Shown here: positions 18,919 to 27,723 of the stretch, in pieces
Layout of the letters: the number at the start of each line of letters is the position of its first letter
Numbering within the stretch: position 1 is the stretch's first letter
Source of the DNA: Pelotomaculum terephthalicicum JT
GTDB lineage: Bacteria > Bacillota > Desulfotomaculia > Desulfotomaculales > Pelotomaculaceae
Direction: 5' to 3'
Length of the DNA: 64,000 nt
Assembly (NCBI RefSeq): GCF_022410535.1
Contig: NZ_JAKNBL010000002.1
Location: 186,001-250,000, forward strand
Translations under genes and position numbers: made by a program
The notes under the pieces: generated by a model
What the model was told of the DNA's origin: nothing
Seen by the model: the letters and a program-made list of their open reading frames with translations, nothing else
The model's database searches: none

Positions 18919-19842
18919 TTGTCTAATCAAAAAGCACCGAGAATAACTAACATGTGGTCAAAAACTGTTGATGGGGAAAAAGGCGAGTGGCTTTCCAAAG
19001 TAATACTTGAGTCGACGAGGCCATATACTTATGGTGCCAGAAACGCAGGCGACAGGGTTATTTTCGCAGGTAAAGGCGTTGTTTTGAATATGCCGGAAGG
19101 AACGACAGAGATAAACGACGGACTATTACGCGCATTGATCGCAAAACAGGATGGTGAAAATGCCGTTTCAGTGGAAATGGTGCTGGAACACCCGGCGGAG
19201 TATCGCTTGACTGCTCTTGAAGGTTTTCCCTTCCGGGTGGAAATCAACTTGGAACGCTCTTTTGTCGCCAAGTTATTCGGGGGGAAAAAAATTGTCATAG
19301 ACCCCGGTCATGGCGGTGAAGACGCCGGCGGGAAAGGACCTGTCAGCCTTCAGGAAAAAAACGTGGTTGTGCCTATTGCCAAGAACCTGGAGAATATCCT
19401 GCGCCGGGCAGGCGCGGATGTTGTGCTTACTAGGCATGGTGATGAAAATATTACTAGGGAAAGGAGATTGGATCTGGCCAGAAAGGCAGGCGCCGATTTA
19501 TATATCGGGGTCCACAACCGCTCTTGTACCGACACTAATGAAGACGGCATTGCCACGCTGTATGCTCCCGCCAATAAACAGAGCGCCGTTTTGGCCCGTT
19601 ACGTCCAGGAAGGATTGGTTAATAAACTCAAGGCTGCTGACAGGGGGACAGCGGAACAGGCGCAGTTGGCCGCACTCAGTGAAATACCGGCGATAGAGGC
19701 GGAAGTGCTGACCATAACCAACTTGGTGGAGGAGGTATTTCTGCGCGGACTGTCGGTGCAAAAAAAGGCGGCGGAAGGGATTTTCAACGGTCTTATAAGA
19801 TACTTTGCCCGAAACGGCGCAAATTTTAAGGGTGATTTTTGA
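18919..19842 (+). CDS. N-acetylmuramoyl-L-alanine amidase (Amidase_3)
   Basis: Zinc amidase that cleaves the glycan-peptide bond of peptidoglycan. An N-terminal AMIN-like beta domain (about 10-110) precedes the amidase_3 domain (about 125-300). Zinc ligands are visible: His in DPGHGG, Glu in LQEKN, His in GVHNRS. The catalytic Glu is probably that of AEVLTITN. No signal peptide is seen, unusual for a wall hydrolase, so it may act in the forespore or mother cell, or leave by another route. TTG 18919 is chosen because GGGAGGG lies upstream at good spacing; the frame extends to 18880 without one. The stop overlaps the next start as TGATG. Confidence 0.8.
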   Translation: MSNQKAPRITNMWSKTVDGEKGEWLSKVILESTRPYTYGARNAGDRVIFAGKGVVLNMPEGTTEINDGLLRALIAKQDGENAVSVEMVLEHPAEYRLTALEGFPFRVEINLERSFVAKLFGGKKIVIDPGHGGEDAGGKGPVSLQEKNVVVPIAKNLENILRRAGADVVLTRHGDENITRERRLDLARKAGADLYIGVHNRSCTDTNEDGIATLYAPANKQSAVLARYVQEGLVNKLKAADRGTAEQAQLAALSEIPAIEAEVLTITNLVEEVFLRGLSVQKKAAEGIFNGLIRYFARNGANFKGDF

Positions 19843-20492
19843 TGATCTCCGGAAGAATTCCGATTAAAACACACATCGTTACAGATAAAGACGATATCGT
19901 GGAGGTGGCGAAAAAATACGCCGGCGAGATAACCTCCCCGGGCGATATTATAGCCGTCGCCGAGAGTGTCGTGGCTATTAGTCAGGGACGGGCTATCCTG
20001 CCGGAAACGGTGAAGCCGGGTTTGCTCGCCCGCATTTTATGCCACTTTCCAGGTAAAGAAGGTAGTCTGGCCGCGCCGCCGTCCATTCAGGTGGCCATAC
20101 GGGAGACCGGTTTGCCGCGTTTTCTCCTGGGAGTGGCGGCAGCGGGACTGGGCCGCTTGGTCGGGCGAAGAGGAGATTTTTATCGGGTGGCCGGTCGTCA
20201 TCTGGCCCAGATTGACGACTTCGCAGGCACTATGTGGCCTTTTGACAGGCATATCGTCCTCGGTCCGAAGGACCCGCAAAAAGTGGTGGACAGGATCAAG
20301 CAGGCAACCGGAGCCGAGGCGGTTATTACCGATGTGAATGATTTAGGAAAGGTAGATATCCTGGCTGCCACCGACGGTGTCGCCCGGGAGATGCTGTTCG
20401 ACTATCTTAAAGACAACCCGCATGGCAATGATGACCAGCAGACACCGATAGTGGTGCTGATATCTGAACAAAACATGAGAAATTTTGCTTAA
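19842..20492 (+). CDS. CofE-like F420-0:glutamate ligase family protein
   Basis: 216-residue protein of the coenzyme F420-0:gamma-glutamyl ligase family, seen from the N-terminal HIVTDKDDIVEVAKKYA, DIIAVAESVVAISQGR, and C-terminal ITDVNDLGKVDILAATDGV. Many Firmicutes without F420 carry such a homologue, so the true substrate is open. ATG 19842 overlaps the amidase stop by one base (TGATG) and has AAGGGTGA upstream; an alternative TTG sits at 19839. Coupling to a peptidoglycan amidase hints at an amide-ligase role in envelope chemistry, which is only inference. Confidence 0.75.
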   Translation: MISGRIPIKTHIVTDKDDIVEVAKKYAGEITSPGDIIAVAESVVAISQGRAILPETVKPGLLARILCHFPGKEGSLAAPPSIQVAIRETGLPRFLLGVAAAGLGRLVGRRGDFYRVAGRHLAQIDDFAGTMWPFDRHIVLGPKDPQKVVDRIKQATGAEAVITDVNDLGKVDILAATDGVAREMLFDYLKDNPHGNDDQQTPIVVLISEQNMRNFA

Positions 20493-20525
20493 AACACGGT
20501 AATGTCAATAGAAGGATGGGAATGA

Positions 20526-21977
20526 ATGTTGCTGGATCAGAATAGAACACCTCTTTTTGACGCTGTGAAGTATCATGTAAAAAGAAATGCTGTTCCGTTG
20601 CAGATACCGGGCCATAAACATGGAAACGGACTCGAAGAATATAAGGAATTTGTCGGCGAGAATGTTTTGAGAATGGACTTGAACCAAACAAGAGGCATCG
20701 ATATAATCTGGGACCCGGCTTCCGTTATTACGGAAGCTGAAAAACTTCTTGCTGAAACATTTCAAGCAAGTTCCGCTTATTTCCTGATCAACGGCACAAC
20801 GTCGGGTGTACAGACAATGATTATGAGCACTTGTAAGCCTGGAGACCAGATCATACTGCCTAGAAACGTCCATAAATCGATCTTCAACGCTCTAATACTT
20901 AGCGGCGCGAGACCGGTTTATGTACTCCCGGAAATCAGCGGCGAACTGGGCATCGTACTTGGTGTCACGGAAGATAATCTACGCATAGCGGTAGAAGAAA
21001 ATCCAAGCGCCAAAGCAGTGCTGGCAATTAATCCGTCATATTATGGAGTCGCATCAAACCTCAAGTCAATTGTGGAGACGGCACATCGCGGCGGTATGTC
21101 GGTCTTGGTGGACGAAGCCCATGGCACCCACATGCATTTTCACGATCATTTCCCCTTGTCCGCCATGAAGGCCGGGGCCGATATAAGCGCGGTAAGCCTT
21201 CATAAGACCGGTGGTTCGATGACTCAGAGTTCGGCGCTTCTTATTAGGAACAGCAATATTGATCCGGTCTATATAAAGCAGGTGCTTAATCTCGCTTATA
21301 CAACCAGTCCATCTTATATTCTACTGTGCTCCCTGGACGTCGCCAGAAAGCAGCTGGCTATCAGAAGCAGAAAAATACTAGATCAACTCTTGGAGCTGTT
21401 GAAGTGGTCCAGGGAAGAGATAAATAAAATTGACGGGCTCTTCGCGCCGGATAAAGTGTTTTTTGAAGAGTCCGGGCAATTTAGTTTCGATGAAACAAAG
21501 CTATTGATAAACGTCCGGAAAATCGGGCTTACCGGTTACGAAGTCGAAGAAATGTTGGCTAAAGACTACAACATACTTATTGAGCTTGCCGACATGTACA
21601 ATATCCTGGCTATCACAGGTTTGGGAGAACGAAAGGAATACCTGGAAGCTTTAATAAACGCCCTGACAGACATAGCCCGGCACACTGAAAGAAGAGAAAT
21701 CAAAAAAATTGAAGCCGTGCAGTTTAATCCGGAAATTGTCCTGCAGCCGAGAGAGGCGTTTTACAGCCTTAAAAAGCCGGTGCCCCTTGAACAATGCGCC
21801 GGGGAAATATCAGGTGAAATGATCATGGTGTATCCGCCGGGAATTCCTCTGGTCAGCATGGGAGAAGTGATAACGCATGAAATTATTGAATACGTAAAGT
21901 TGCTTAAGCAGGAGAGATGCACGCTCCAAGGTACTTTCGACCCGTATGTCAATAACGTAATGGTTTTGGACAGATAA
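20526..21977 (+). CDS. Orn/Lys/Arg decarboxylase family (SpeA/YaaO-like)
   Basis: 483-residue PLP enzyme of the major Orn/Lys/Arg decarboxylase group, short Firmicute form. Landmarks: PGHKHGNG near residue 28, the LINGTTSGVQTMI cofactor loop, the DEAHGTHMHFH PLP-binding Asp/His, and the Schiff-base Lys in SLHKTGGSMTQSS. The C-terminal domain carries MVYPPGIPL. It probably decarboxylates arginine, lysine or ornithine for polyamine synthesis. ATG 20526 follows GAAGGATGGG. It lies 33 bases after the CofE-like gene, on the same strand, so it may be cotranscribed. Confidence 0.88.
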   Translation: MLLDQNRTPLFDAVKYHVKRNAVPLQIPGHKHGNGLEEYKEFVGENVLRMDLNQTRGIDIIWDPASVITEAEKLLAETFQASSAYFLINGTTSGVQTMIMSTCKPGDQIILPRNVHKSIFNALILSGARPVYVLPEISGELGIVLGVTEDNLRIAVEENPSAKAVLAINPSYYGVASNLKSIVETAHRGGMSVLVDEAHGTHMHFHDHFPLSAMKAGADISAVSLHKTGGSMTQSSALLIRNSNIDPVYIKQVLNLAYTTSPSYILLCSLDVARKQLAIRSRKILDQLLELLKWSREEINKIDGLFAPDKVFFEESGQFSFDETKLLINVRKIGLTGYEVEEMLAKDYNILIELADMYNILAITGLGERKEYLEALINALTDIARHTERREIKKIEAVQFNPEIVLQPREAFYSLKKPVPLEQCAGEISGEMIMVYPPGIPLVSMGEVITHEIIEYVKLLKQERCTLQGTFDPYVNNVMVLDR

Positions 21978-22057
21978 TGGCAAAGTATTTTGCCTCAACT
22001 GCTGACGCATAATTATGTCACCTCCAGGTAAACTAATACAAAAAAGGAGGTGTGTTA

Positions 22058-22504
22058 ATGGATCTTATAAAGTGGGATCCCTTTCATGAACTGACGGGCT
22101 TGCAGTCGTCTATCAACAGGCTTTTTGATGAAAACTTTCGTCATCCGCGGATGCTTGCGGGGACACTTGCCCATGGATGGGCCTTCCCGGTGGACATCAA
22201 GGACACGCCCGACGCAGTTTTGATTAAGGCGGAAATTCCAGGCGCGAACAAGGAAGATATCCAAGTTACTTTTAACGACAACCTGCTGACTATACGGGGT
22301 GAGCGCAGAAAAGAAGAAAAAGAGGAAGGGGCTAATTTTCTCAGGACGGAACGTAGCTACGGCTCTTTTAGCAGGTCTTTCACGATGGATATACCGGTGA
22401 AACACGATGAAATGAAGGCGCGCTACCGGGACGGCATCCTGGAAATTGTCCTGCCAAAGGATATGGATGCGAGAAAAGTGGGGAAGAACATCGAGATACA
22501 GTAA
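22058..22504 (+). CDS. Hsp20/alpha-crystallin small heat-shock protein
   Basis: 148-residue ATP-independent chaperone. The N-terminus WDPFHELTGLQSSINRLFDE is typical. The alpha-crystallin domain (about 45-140) has AEIPGANKEDIQV and the closing DGILEIVLPK. ATG 22058 follows a consensus AAGGAGGTG; the in-frame GTG at 22052 is part of that site. No CIRCE element was seen upstream. Confidence 0.93.
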   Translation: MDLIKWDPFHELTGLQSSINRLFDENFRHPRMLAGTLAHGWAFPVDIKDTPDAVLIKAEIPGANKEDIQVTFNDNLLTIRGERRKEEKEEGANFLRTERSYGSFSRSFTMDIPVKHDEMKARYRDGILEIVLPKDMDARKVGKNIEIQ

Positions 22505-22548
22505 TAAAGCCGTAGAAGAAGCCTTGAATATTAAAAATTAATTTTGTG

Positions 22549-22577
22549 GGAACCCGGTGCATAAAAACCGGGTTTCC
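22549..22577 (+). terminator. Terminator after hsp20
   Basis: G+C-rich stem of about 10 bp with one bulged base (GGAACCCGGT with ACCGGGTTTCC), loop GCATAAAA. Weak T tail. Confidence 0.6.
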
Positions 22578-22705
22578 TTCTATAAATTGCCCGGATTAAT
22601 TTTTAAAGAATAAAATATACGCCACCTATAGTGGGGACGTAAAATTTATTGAAATCATAGCATCTTTTTGATAGTTTTAATATGGCAAGCAATTATTGGA
22701 TACTG

Positions 22706-23716
22706 CTAGTTGGCCATTCTGGCAGCGGCATCCTTGAGCATTTGACGAATGGGCAGGCTATAGGGGCATTTTTCTTCGCATTCACCGCACTCTAAGCAAG
22801 AATCCGCGTTGACCGGCAGTCCCCGGTAGCGCTCCCTGGCCCAGTTCTGCAAATCATATCTCGTATAATAGCCGTCAAGTAAAAAAATCGTGGCTATGTC
22901 GATACCCTGGCTGCAGGGCAAGCAATACTCGCAGCGGCGGCAAAAGGCCGCGCCTAGTTTTTCCTTTTCTTTTTCTAACATTTGTTTCTCAGCGGCTGAT
23001 AACGGGGCGGGATTACTTCCCGCGGAGGCGTTTTCCTCCACTTGTTTGAGAAAATCCATACCCGGTATTACGGTAGAGACGGGATATTCCAGGATATAAC
23101 GTAAAGCCGGACCGGCCTTTTTTAAAGCGCCCCCGGCAAGCGGTTTCATAATAATAACGCCCGTGTCCGTTTTCCCAGTGTCGTGCAATAATTCATTTAC
23201 TCCGGCTGTCTCAATCGCGTTAAAGGGAAACTGCACTGTTTCTATTTCTTTTATTTTAATCGCTTCCATCAAATAGCTCTTAATATGCCCGGTAATACCT
23301 ATATGTCTTATTAAACCATCCTGTTTTGCTTTTGTTAAAGCGGCAAGAGCGCCGTTCTTGCTGAATACTTGCTTTAACGTCATTTCATCCTTGACATTAT
23401 GCAGCTGGTAAATGTCAATGAAATCTGTTCTCAATGCCTCCAGGCTTTTTTGAATGTCGGCGGCCATGCCTTCCCCGGTTCTGGACATGGATTTTGTCGC
23501 AATTACCGCTTCTTTTCTCCTCTTTATTAAGGCGGCGCCCAATTTTGCCTCACTATCGGTATATCCCCTGGCTGTGTCGAAAAAATTTATTCCGAGATCT
23601 AACGCCTTGTTTACGATTATACTGGCATCTTCTTCGGTAACTCGCTGAATCGGTATACCCCCAAAGCCGATAACAGAAACTTTTATTCCTGTTCTGCCGA
23701 GTTTTCTGTATCTCAC
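22706..23716 (-). CDS. Aldo/keto reductase with C-terminal 4Fe-4S ferredoxin domain
   Basis: NAD(P)H-dependent reductase fold (about 1-260) fused to a Fe-S region (265-337). The AKR catalytic set is visible: Asp in FFDTARGY, the Tyr of the same motif, Lys in ATKSM and His in YQLHN. The tail has CRRCEYCLPC and CLECGECEEKCPY, enough for cluster binding. Such fusions are common in anaerobes and may take electrons from ferredoxin; the substrate is unknown. GTG 23716 is preferred over GTG 23725, because GGTGAG then lies at suitable spacing and the protein begins MRYRKLGRTG like relatives. Convergent with hsp20. Confidence 0.88.
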   Translation of the reverse strand: MRYRKLGRTGIKVSVIGFGGIPIQRVTEEDASIIVNKALDLGINFFDTARGYTDSEAKLGAALIKRRKEAVIATKSMSRTGEGMAADIQKSLEALRTDFIDIYQLHNVKDEMTLKQVFSKNGALAALTKAKQDGLIRHIGITGHIKSYLMEAIKIKEIETVQFPFNAIETAGVNELLHDTGKTDTGVIIMKPLAGGALKKAGPALRYILEYPVSTVIPGMDFLKQVEENASAGSNPAPLSAAEKQMLEKEKEKLGAAFCRRCEYCLPCSQGIDIATIFLLDGYYTRYDLQNWARERYRGLPVNADSCLECGECEEKCPYSLPIRQMLKDAAARMAN

Positions 23717-23852
23717 GGAGCTCACCGCGGGAGTATTATAACATTACTGTGAATTATTATTAAGTGTTAAACTGATTGCGTGATTATGGATGTTTGTCTT
23801 TTCGTGAAAAGTAAATTATACTGGTTTCTGAAAGATAAAGCGGAGGTGTTTC

Positions 23853-24545
23853 ATGGAACTGGCAAAACGCCTGGCCGCCCTGGCCGCGTATGTGCCGGCG
23901 GGCGGCATTGCGGCCGATATCGGGACCGATCATGCCTACCTGCCTATTTTTCTGATTGAGGCGGGCATAAGCGAAAAGGTTATTGCCACCGATTTAAATC
24001 CCGGTCCGCTTGAATCCGCGAAGCGGGCGGTTGAAAAGCGCCATCTCGAAGACCATGTGGACCTCCGCCTCGGAGACGGCTTGAAGACGCTGCTGCCGGG
24101 CGAGGCTGAAGTTTTGGTCTTGGCCGGTATGGGCGGCAATACCATAAAAGAAATCCTGGCTGCCGGGCCGGGAGTTCTCAAGAGTGTGAACAGGCTGGTT
24201 ATGCAGCCGATGGCGGATGCCGGCGACTTGAGAATTTGGCTTGCCGGAAACGGTTGGAAAATTATCGGCGAAAAACTAGTTGATGAAGACGGCAGGCTAT
24301 ACCAGATAGTTGTTGCCGAACCCGGCCGGGAATTGTTTGACGATAAATTATGCCTTGAACTGGGGCCTCGCTTAATTGAGGGAAGGGACCCGCTGCTGAA
24401 TGCTTATCTTGGTAAAATAATCGAACAGTACGAGCGGGCGCTAAGCGGAATGGCATCCGGGAAGAACAATGCCGCGCGGGAAAAGGCCGGGCTGCTGAAG
24501 AATAAACTTGAGCGCATCAGGAAGGTGGTGGGAAGATGCCTGTAA
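23853..24545 (+). CDS. trmK: tRNA (adenine(22)-N1)-methyltransferase TrmK
   Basis: SAM-dependent methyltransferase making m1A22 in tRNA. 230 residues. The SAM-binding loop is ADIGTDHAYLP near residue 21, then TDLNPGPLESA, and the AGMGGNTI motif. A coiled-coil-like helical C-terminus follows. The overlap of 10 bases with the Nif3-like gene is the standard trmK-nif3 pair. In Bacillus-type genomes this pair lies just downstream of dnaG-sigA, whereas here 19.7 kb intervenes. Confidence 0.93.
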   Translation: MELAKRLAALAAYVPAGGIAADIGTDHAYLPIFLIEAGISEKVIATDLNPGPLESAKRAVEKRHLEDHVDLRLGDGLKTLLPGEAEVLVLAGMGGNTIKEILAAGPGVLKSVNRLVMQPMADAGDLRIWLAGNGWKIIGEKLVDEDGRLYQIVVAEPGRELFDDKLCLELGPRLIEGRDPLLNAYLGKIIEQYERALSGMASGKNNAAREKAGLLKNKLERIRKVVGRCL

Positions 24546-25654
24546 GTTGCCGGGACATATTTAGCCTTATTGAAAAACTTGCGCCGATATACCTGGCCGC
24601 GGAATGGGACAATCCCGGCCTGCAGGTTGGCGATCCGTTTGCGGAAATCGAACTGGCCATGTTGACTTTGGATATCAATATTGATGTTGTTAAGGAGGCA
24701 AAGTTTAAAGGCGCCGGGTTGATTATCAGCCATCACCCTTTGATTTTTAAGCCGCTTAAATCGCTGCGCTTTAACCGGCCCGACGGAAGACTTGTGGAAT
24801 ATACCATAAAAAACAACATTACGGTGTATACCGCCCATACCAACCTGGATATCGCTGACGGTGGAGTCAACACCGCCTTGGCGGAAAAACTGGGGCTGAA
24901 TGAAACCACGGTTCTGGAACCGGCCGGCCGGGAACAGTATGTCAAGCTTGTAGTGTTTATTCCGGCCGGACATGTGGAAGCTGTGCACCAGGCTATATCC
25001 GAAGCCGGAGCGGGATGGATCGGCAAATACAGCCATTGCGCTTTTCAGACCCGCGGCACGGGAATGTTTCAGCCCCTTACCGGCACGAAGCCTTTTATAG
25101 GAGAACAGGGCAAGTTGGAATCGGTTGAGGAGGCAAGGCTGGAAACAATTGTTCCAACAACCGGATTAGATGCTGTTATCCAGGCCATGTTAAGGACTCA
25201 TCCTTACGAAGAAGTGGCCTATGACGTGTATTCGCTGAAAAACCCCGGCCCGGCCTACGGGTTGGGGAGAGTCGGCAGTTTAGCCCGCCAGGTGTCTTTT
25301 CGCGAATTCGCGCGGACAGTAAAGGAAGCGCTGGGCTTGCCGGCGGTCAGATTGGGCGGTAAATCCGAAAGCAAGGTCAAGAAAGTCGCTGTTTGCGGGG
25401 GAGCGGGAGCCAGGCTTTGGCCTGCGGCCCTCCGCGCCGGCGCGGATACATTTGTCACCGGAGATATCAGCCATCATGAAGCCCGGGATATGCTGTCGGC
25501 CGGCCTGAATTTTATCGACGCGGGTCATCATGGCACCGAGCATGTGGTTTTGTCCGCGCTTAAGGAATACCTGGAAGAGCAGTGCCGCATGAGCGGGCTG
25601 AAGGTCAAAATGGTTTTATCCGATACGGATACCAACCCTTATACTTGCATGTGA
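24536..25654 (+). CDS. Nif3-like dinuclear metal-centre protein (YqfO)
   Basis: 372-residue GTP cyclohydrolase I type 2/NIF3 family protein with an inserted PII-like central domain (about 130-240), the YqfO form. Metal ligands are visible: SHHPL near residue 64, DAGHHGTEHVVL near the C-terminus, and the Asp of HTNLDIADGG. Molecular role unsettled. The start overlaps trmK by 10 bases, so translation is probably coupled. It is followed by the RNase P RNA promoter. Confidence 0.92.
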   Translation: MPVSCRDIFSLIEKLAPIYLAAEWDNPGLQVGDPFAEIELAMLTLDINIDVVKEAKFKGAGLIISHHPLIFKPLKSLRFNRPDGRLVEYTIKNNITVYTAHTNLDIADGGVNTALAEKLGLNETTVLEPAGREQYVKLVVFIPAGHVEAVHQAISEAGAGWIGKYSHCAFQTRGTGMFQPLTGTKPFIGEQGKLESVEEARLETIVPTTGLDAVIQAMLRTHPYEEVAYDVYSLKNPGPAYGLGRVGSLARQVSFREFARTVKEALGLPAVRLGGKSESKVKKVAVCGGAGARLWPAALRAGADTFVTGDISHHEARDMLSAGLNFIDAGHHGTEHVVLSALKEYLEEQCRMSGLKVKMVLSDTDTNPYTCM

Positions 25655-25684
25655 GCCCGGAATTGTCTTGAATAATGCGTTTCT

Positions 25685-25713
25685 TTGCATATTGTTTGTC
25701 CGGATGTTATAAT
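25685..25713 (+). promoter_or_regulatory. Sigma-A promoter of rnpB
   Basis: TTGCAT (25685-25690), 17-base spacer, TATAAT (25708-25713). Transcription would start near 25720, ten bases before helix P1. Confidence 0.8.
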
Positions 25714-25729
25714 GAACATAGTCGATTAA

Positions 25730-26082
25730 GTGAGTAAATCAGATGATCGCGGGCGCCGGGCCGAAAGGTGGCGTCTGAGGAAAGTCCGAGCTCCGCAGGG
25801 CAGGGTGCTGGGTAATACCCAGTGGGGGCGACCCCAAGGAAAGTGCCACAGAAATGTAGACCGCCACTTCCCAAGTGGTAAGGATGGAACGGTGCGGTAA
25901 GAGCGCACCAGCGGCCGGGTGACCGGCCGGCTAGGTAAACCCCACCTGGAGCAAGACCGAATAGGGGAACATTTGCGGCGGCCCGCCGTTGCTTCCCGGG
26001 TAAGGTCGCATGAGTCGCGCTGGCAACAGCCGTCCCAGATAGATGATCATCCACGACAGAACTCGGCTTATGATTTGCTCAC
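25730..26082 (+). ncRNA. rnpB: RNase P RNA (class A)
   Basis: Catalytic RNA of RNase P. The ends pair as a 12-bp P1 helix (25730-25741 with 26071-26082). The conserved GAGGAAAGTCCGAGCTCC (near 25777) and the 3' ACAGAACTCGGCTTA (26056-26070), which form helix P4, are both present. So are the GGTAAACCCCACC and AGACCGAATAGG regions. A T run (26088-26094) directly follows P1 and may act in termination. Confidence 0.96.
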
Positions 26083-26322
26083 TGATAACTTTTTTACGGT
26101 TAATAATTTTGTGATCTTTGTTATGGCTTACTGAAGTGATTTATGCATCACTTGGTGAGCCATATGCTTTTTCGGCTGATATCAACGCGCATTTCATCGA
26201 ATTCCTTTATATCTCTTATAGCCTTTAACAGGCCAATTCCAGTTGGACGTTTTAAGATAACAGGAATTGTAGTTTGTGCTGTCTAATTATATAATGAGGT
26301 TAAAAATAGCAATTATGAGGGG

Positions 26323-27495
26323 TTGAGTTTAATATCGCAACCGGAGGTAACTGAAACGGCGGCAGTTAAAACCCCGCGTAACCTCTTTGATCGTTATGAG
26401 TGGGCCGGCGCTTTCGGCGATTTGGGAACCCTTATACCCTTTGCCATGGGCTATATTGTGATAATGAAGATAGACCCGCTGGGTTTGCTGGTTGCATTCG
26501 GCATCCTGTTTATTTGTTCAGGATTGTATTATCGAACCCCAGTTCCAATTCAGCCCATGAAAGCGATCGGCAGCGCCGCGATTACCCAGGCGGCTGTTAT
26601 TACGCCCGGTATGGTCTGGGGAGCCGGCATTTTCACCGGTATATTCTGGCTGGTCATGGGCTTGACGGGTACTCTTGAGATCATCTCCAGAATAGTTACC
26701 AAACCGGTTGTCAGGGGTATTGTTTTAGGTCTGGGTCTATCCTTTATCATGGAGGGCATTAAAATGATGCGGTCCGATTTCATCGCGGCCGTTATCGCCC
26801 TGGTAATTACTTTTATGCTGCTTGCCGGCAGGCGTATCCCCGCTATGTTTGTCTTATTGATTATTGGATTAATTACCACTCTGGTAAGGAGTCCGGAGCT
26901 TTTTAAAGAATTGTCCGGTATCCATTTCGATTTCCAACTGCCCCGCTTTGTATTGGGACAAATCACCTGGTCCGACTTCGTCAAAGGTACGCTTATTTTG
27001 GGCATTCCCCAGGTGCCGTTAACCCTCGGCAACGCCGTTATAGCTATAACAGCCGAGAATAACAGGTTGTTTCCTGAACGGCCTGTCACCGAAAAGAAAA
27101 TTGCTGTTTCCCAGGGGATTCTAAACCTCTTTTCCACATTATTGGGGGGTATCCCCATATGTCACGGCGCGGGAGGCATGGCCGGGCACGTTCGCTTCGG
27201 CGCCCGGACCGGCGGCGCCTTGATCATCCTGGGAGTTGTTTTATTGGCAACCGGCCTTTGTTTTAGCAGCTCAATACTGCTGATATTTAAAATTTTCCCT
27301 TTAAGCATATTGGGGGTAATTTTATTCTTCGCCGGCTTGGAGCTGGCTGCTTTCGCCCGTGACGCGGGCAGTGAAAAGAGCGATTATTATACGTTGTTGA
27401 TAACTGCCGGATTTGCCACTTGGAATATGGGCGCCGGTTTCATAGCCGGAATAATAATTCAAGAACTGTTTAAAAGAAAGGTGTTTAAAGTTTAG
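26323..27495 (+). CDS. Putative molybdate/sulfate permease (MOT1/SulP-like)
   Basis: 390-residue integral membrane protein with about 10-11 hydrophobic segments. GAFGDLGTLIPF at the N-terminus and PVPIQPMKAIGSAAI match the MOT1 (putative sulfate/molybdate) transporter family; GGIPICHGAGGMAGH is the second signature loop. No STAS domain, consistent with MOT1 rather than SulP. TTG 26323 lies directly after GAGGGG, which is closer than usual, and no better start was found. Monocistronic. The transported anion is inferred only; tungstate or molybdate would suit the AOR encoded at 54347. Confidence 0.82.
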   Translation: MSLISQPEVTETAAVKTPRNLFDRYEWAGAFGDLGTLIPFAMGYIVIMKIDPLGLLVAFGILFICSGLYYRTPVPIQPMKAIGSAAITQAAVITPGMVWGAGIFTGIFWLVMGLTGTLEIISRIVTKPVVRGIVLGLGLSFIMEGIKMMRSDFIAAVIALVITFMLLAGRRIPAMFVLLIIGLITTLVRSPELFKELSGIHFDFQLPRFVLGQITWSDFVKGTLILGIPQVPLTLGNAVIAITAENNRLFPERPVTEKKIAVSQGILNLFSTLLGGIPICHGAGGMAGHVRFGARTGGALIILGVVLLATGLCFSSSILLIFKIFPLSILGVILFFAGLELAAFARDAGSEKSDYYTLLITAGFATWNMGAGFIAGIIIQELFKRKVFKV

Positions 27496-27676
27496 TCTTT
27501 TTCTTTAAGCAAAGAAGAAGTATAAAAGCAAATTATTAAACTATACTATATTATTAAGGAGAAAAAATTCCTTGTTGCCTTGTGCTTTAGATGCTAAAAT
27601 AATAAGTAACTGAAAAGATTGCAGCGATTATTGCAGAACGTGGATTGAGTTTTGTTTACTTGCCAATTTAAATTAG

Positions 27677-27699
27677 CGCCTGTCTGGAGGCGTTTTTTT
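27677..27699 (+). terminator. Intrinsic terminator 25 bases before the hemolysin III gene
   Basis: Stem CGCCT/AGGCG (27677-27681 with 27688-27692), 6-base loop and seven Ts. It may end the permease transcript (stop at 27495), or act as an attenuator in the leader of the next gene. Confidence 0.8.
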
Positions 27700-27723
27700 A
27701 ATAATATAGGGTGAAATGAAATT

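Noticed and set aside
25741-26134. Frames inside the RNase P RNA gene on either strand
   Set aside because: The RNA is fully recognisable and the frames lack coding character.
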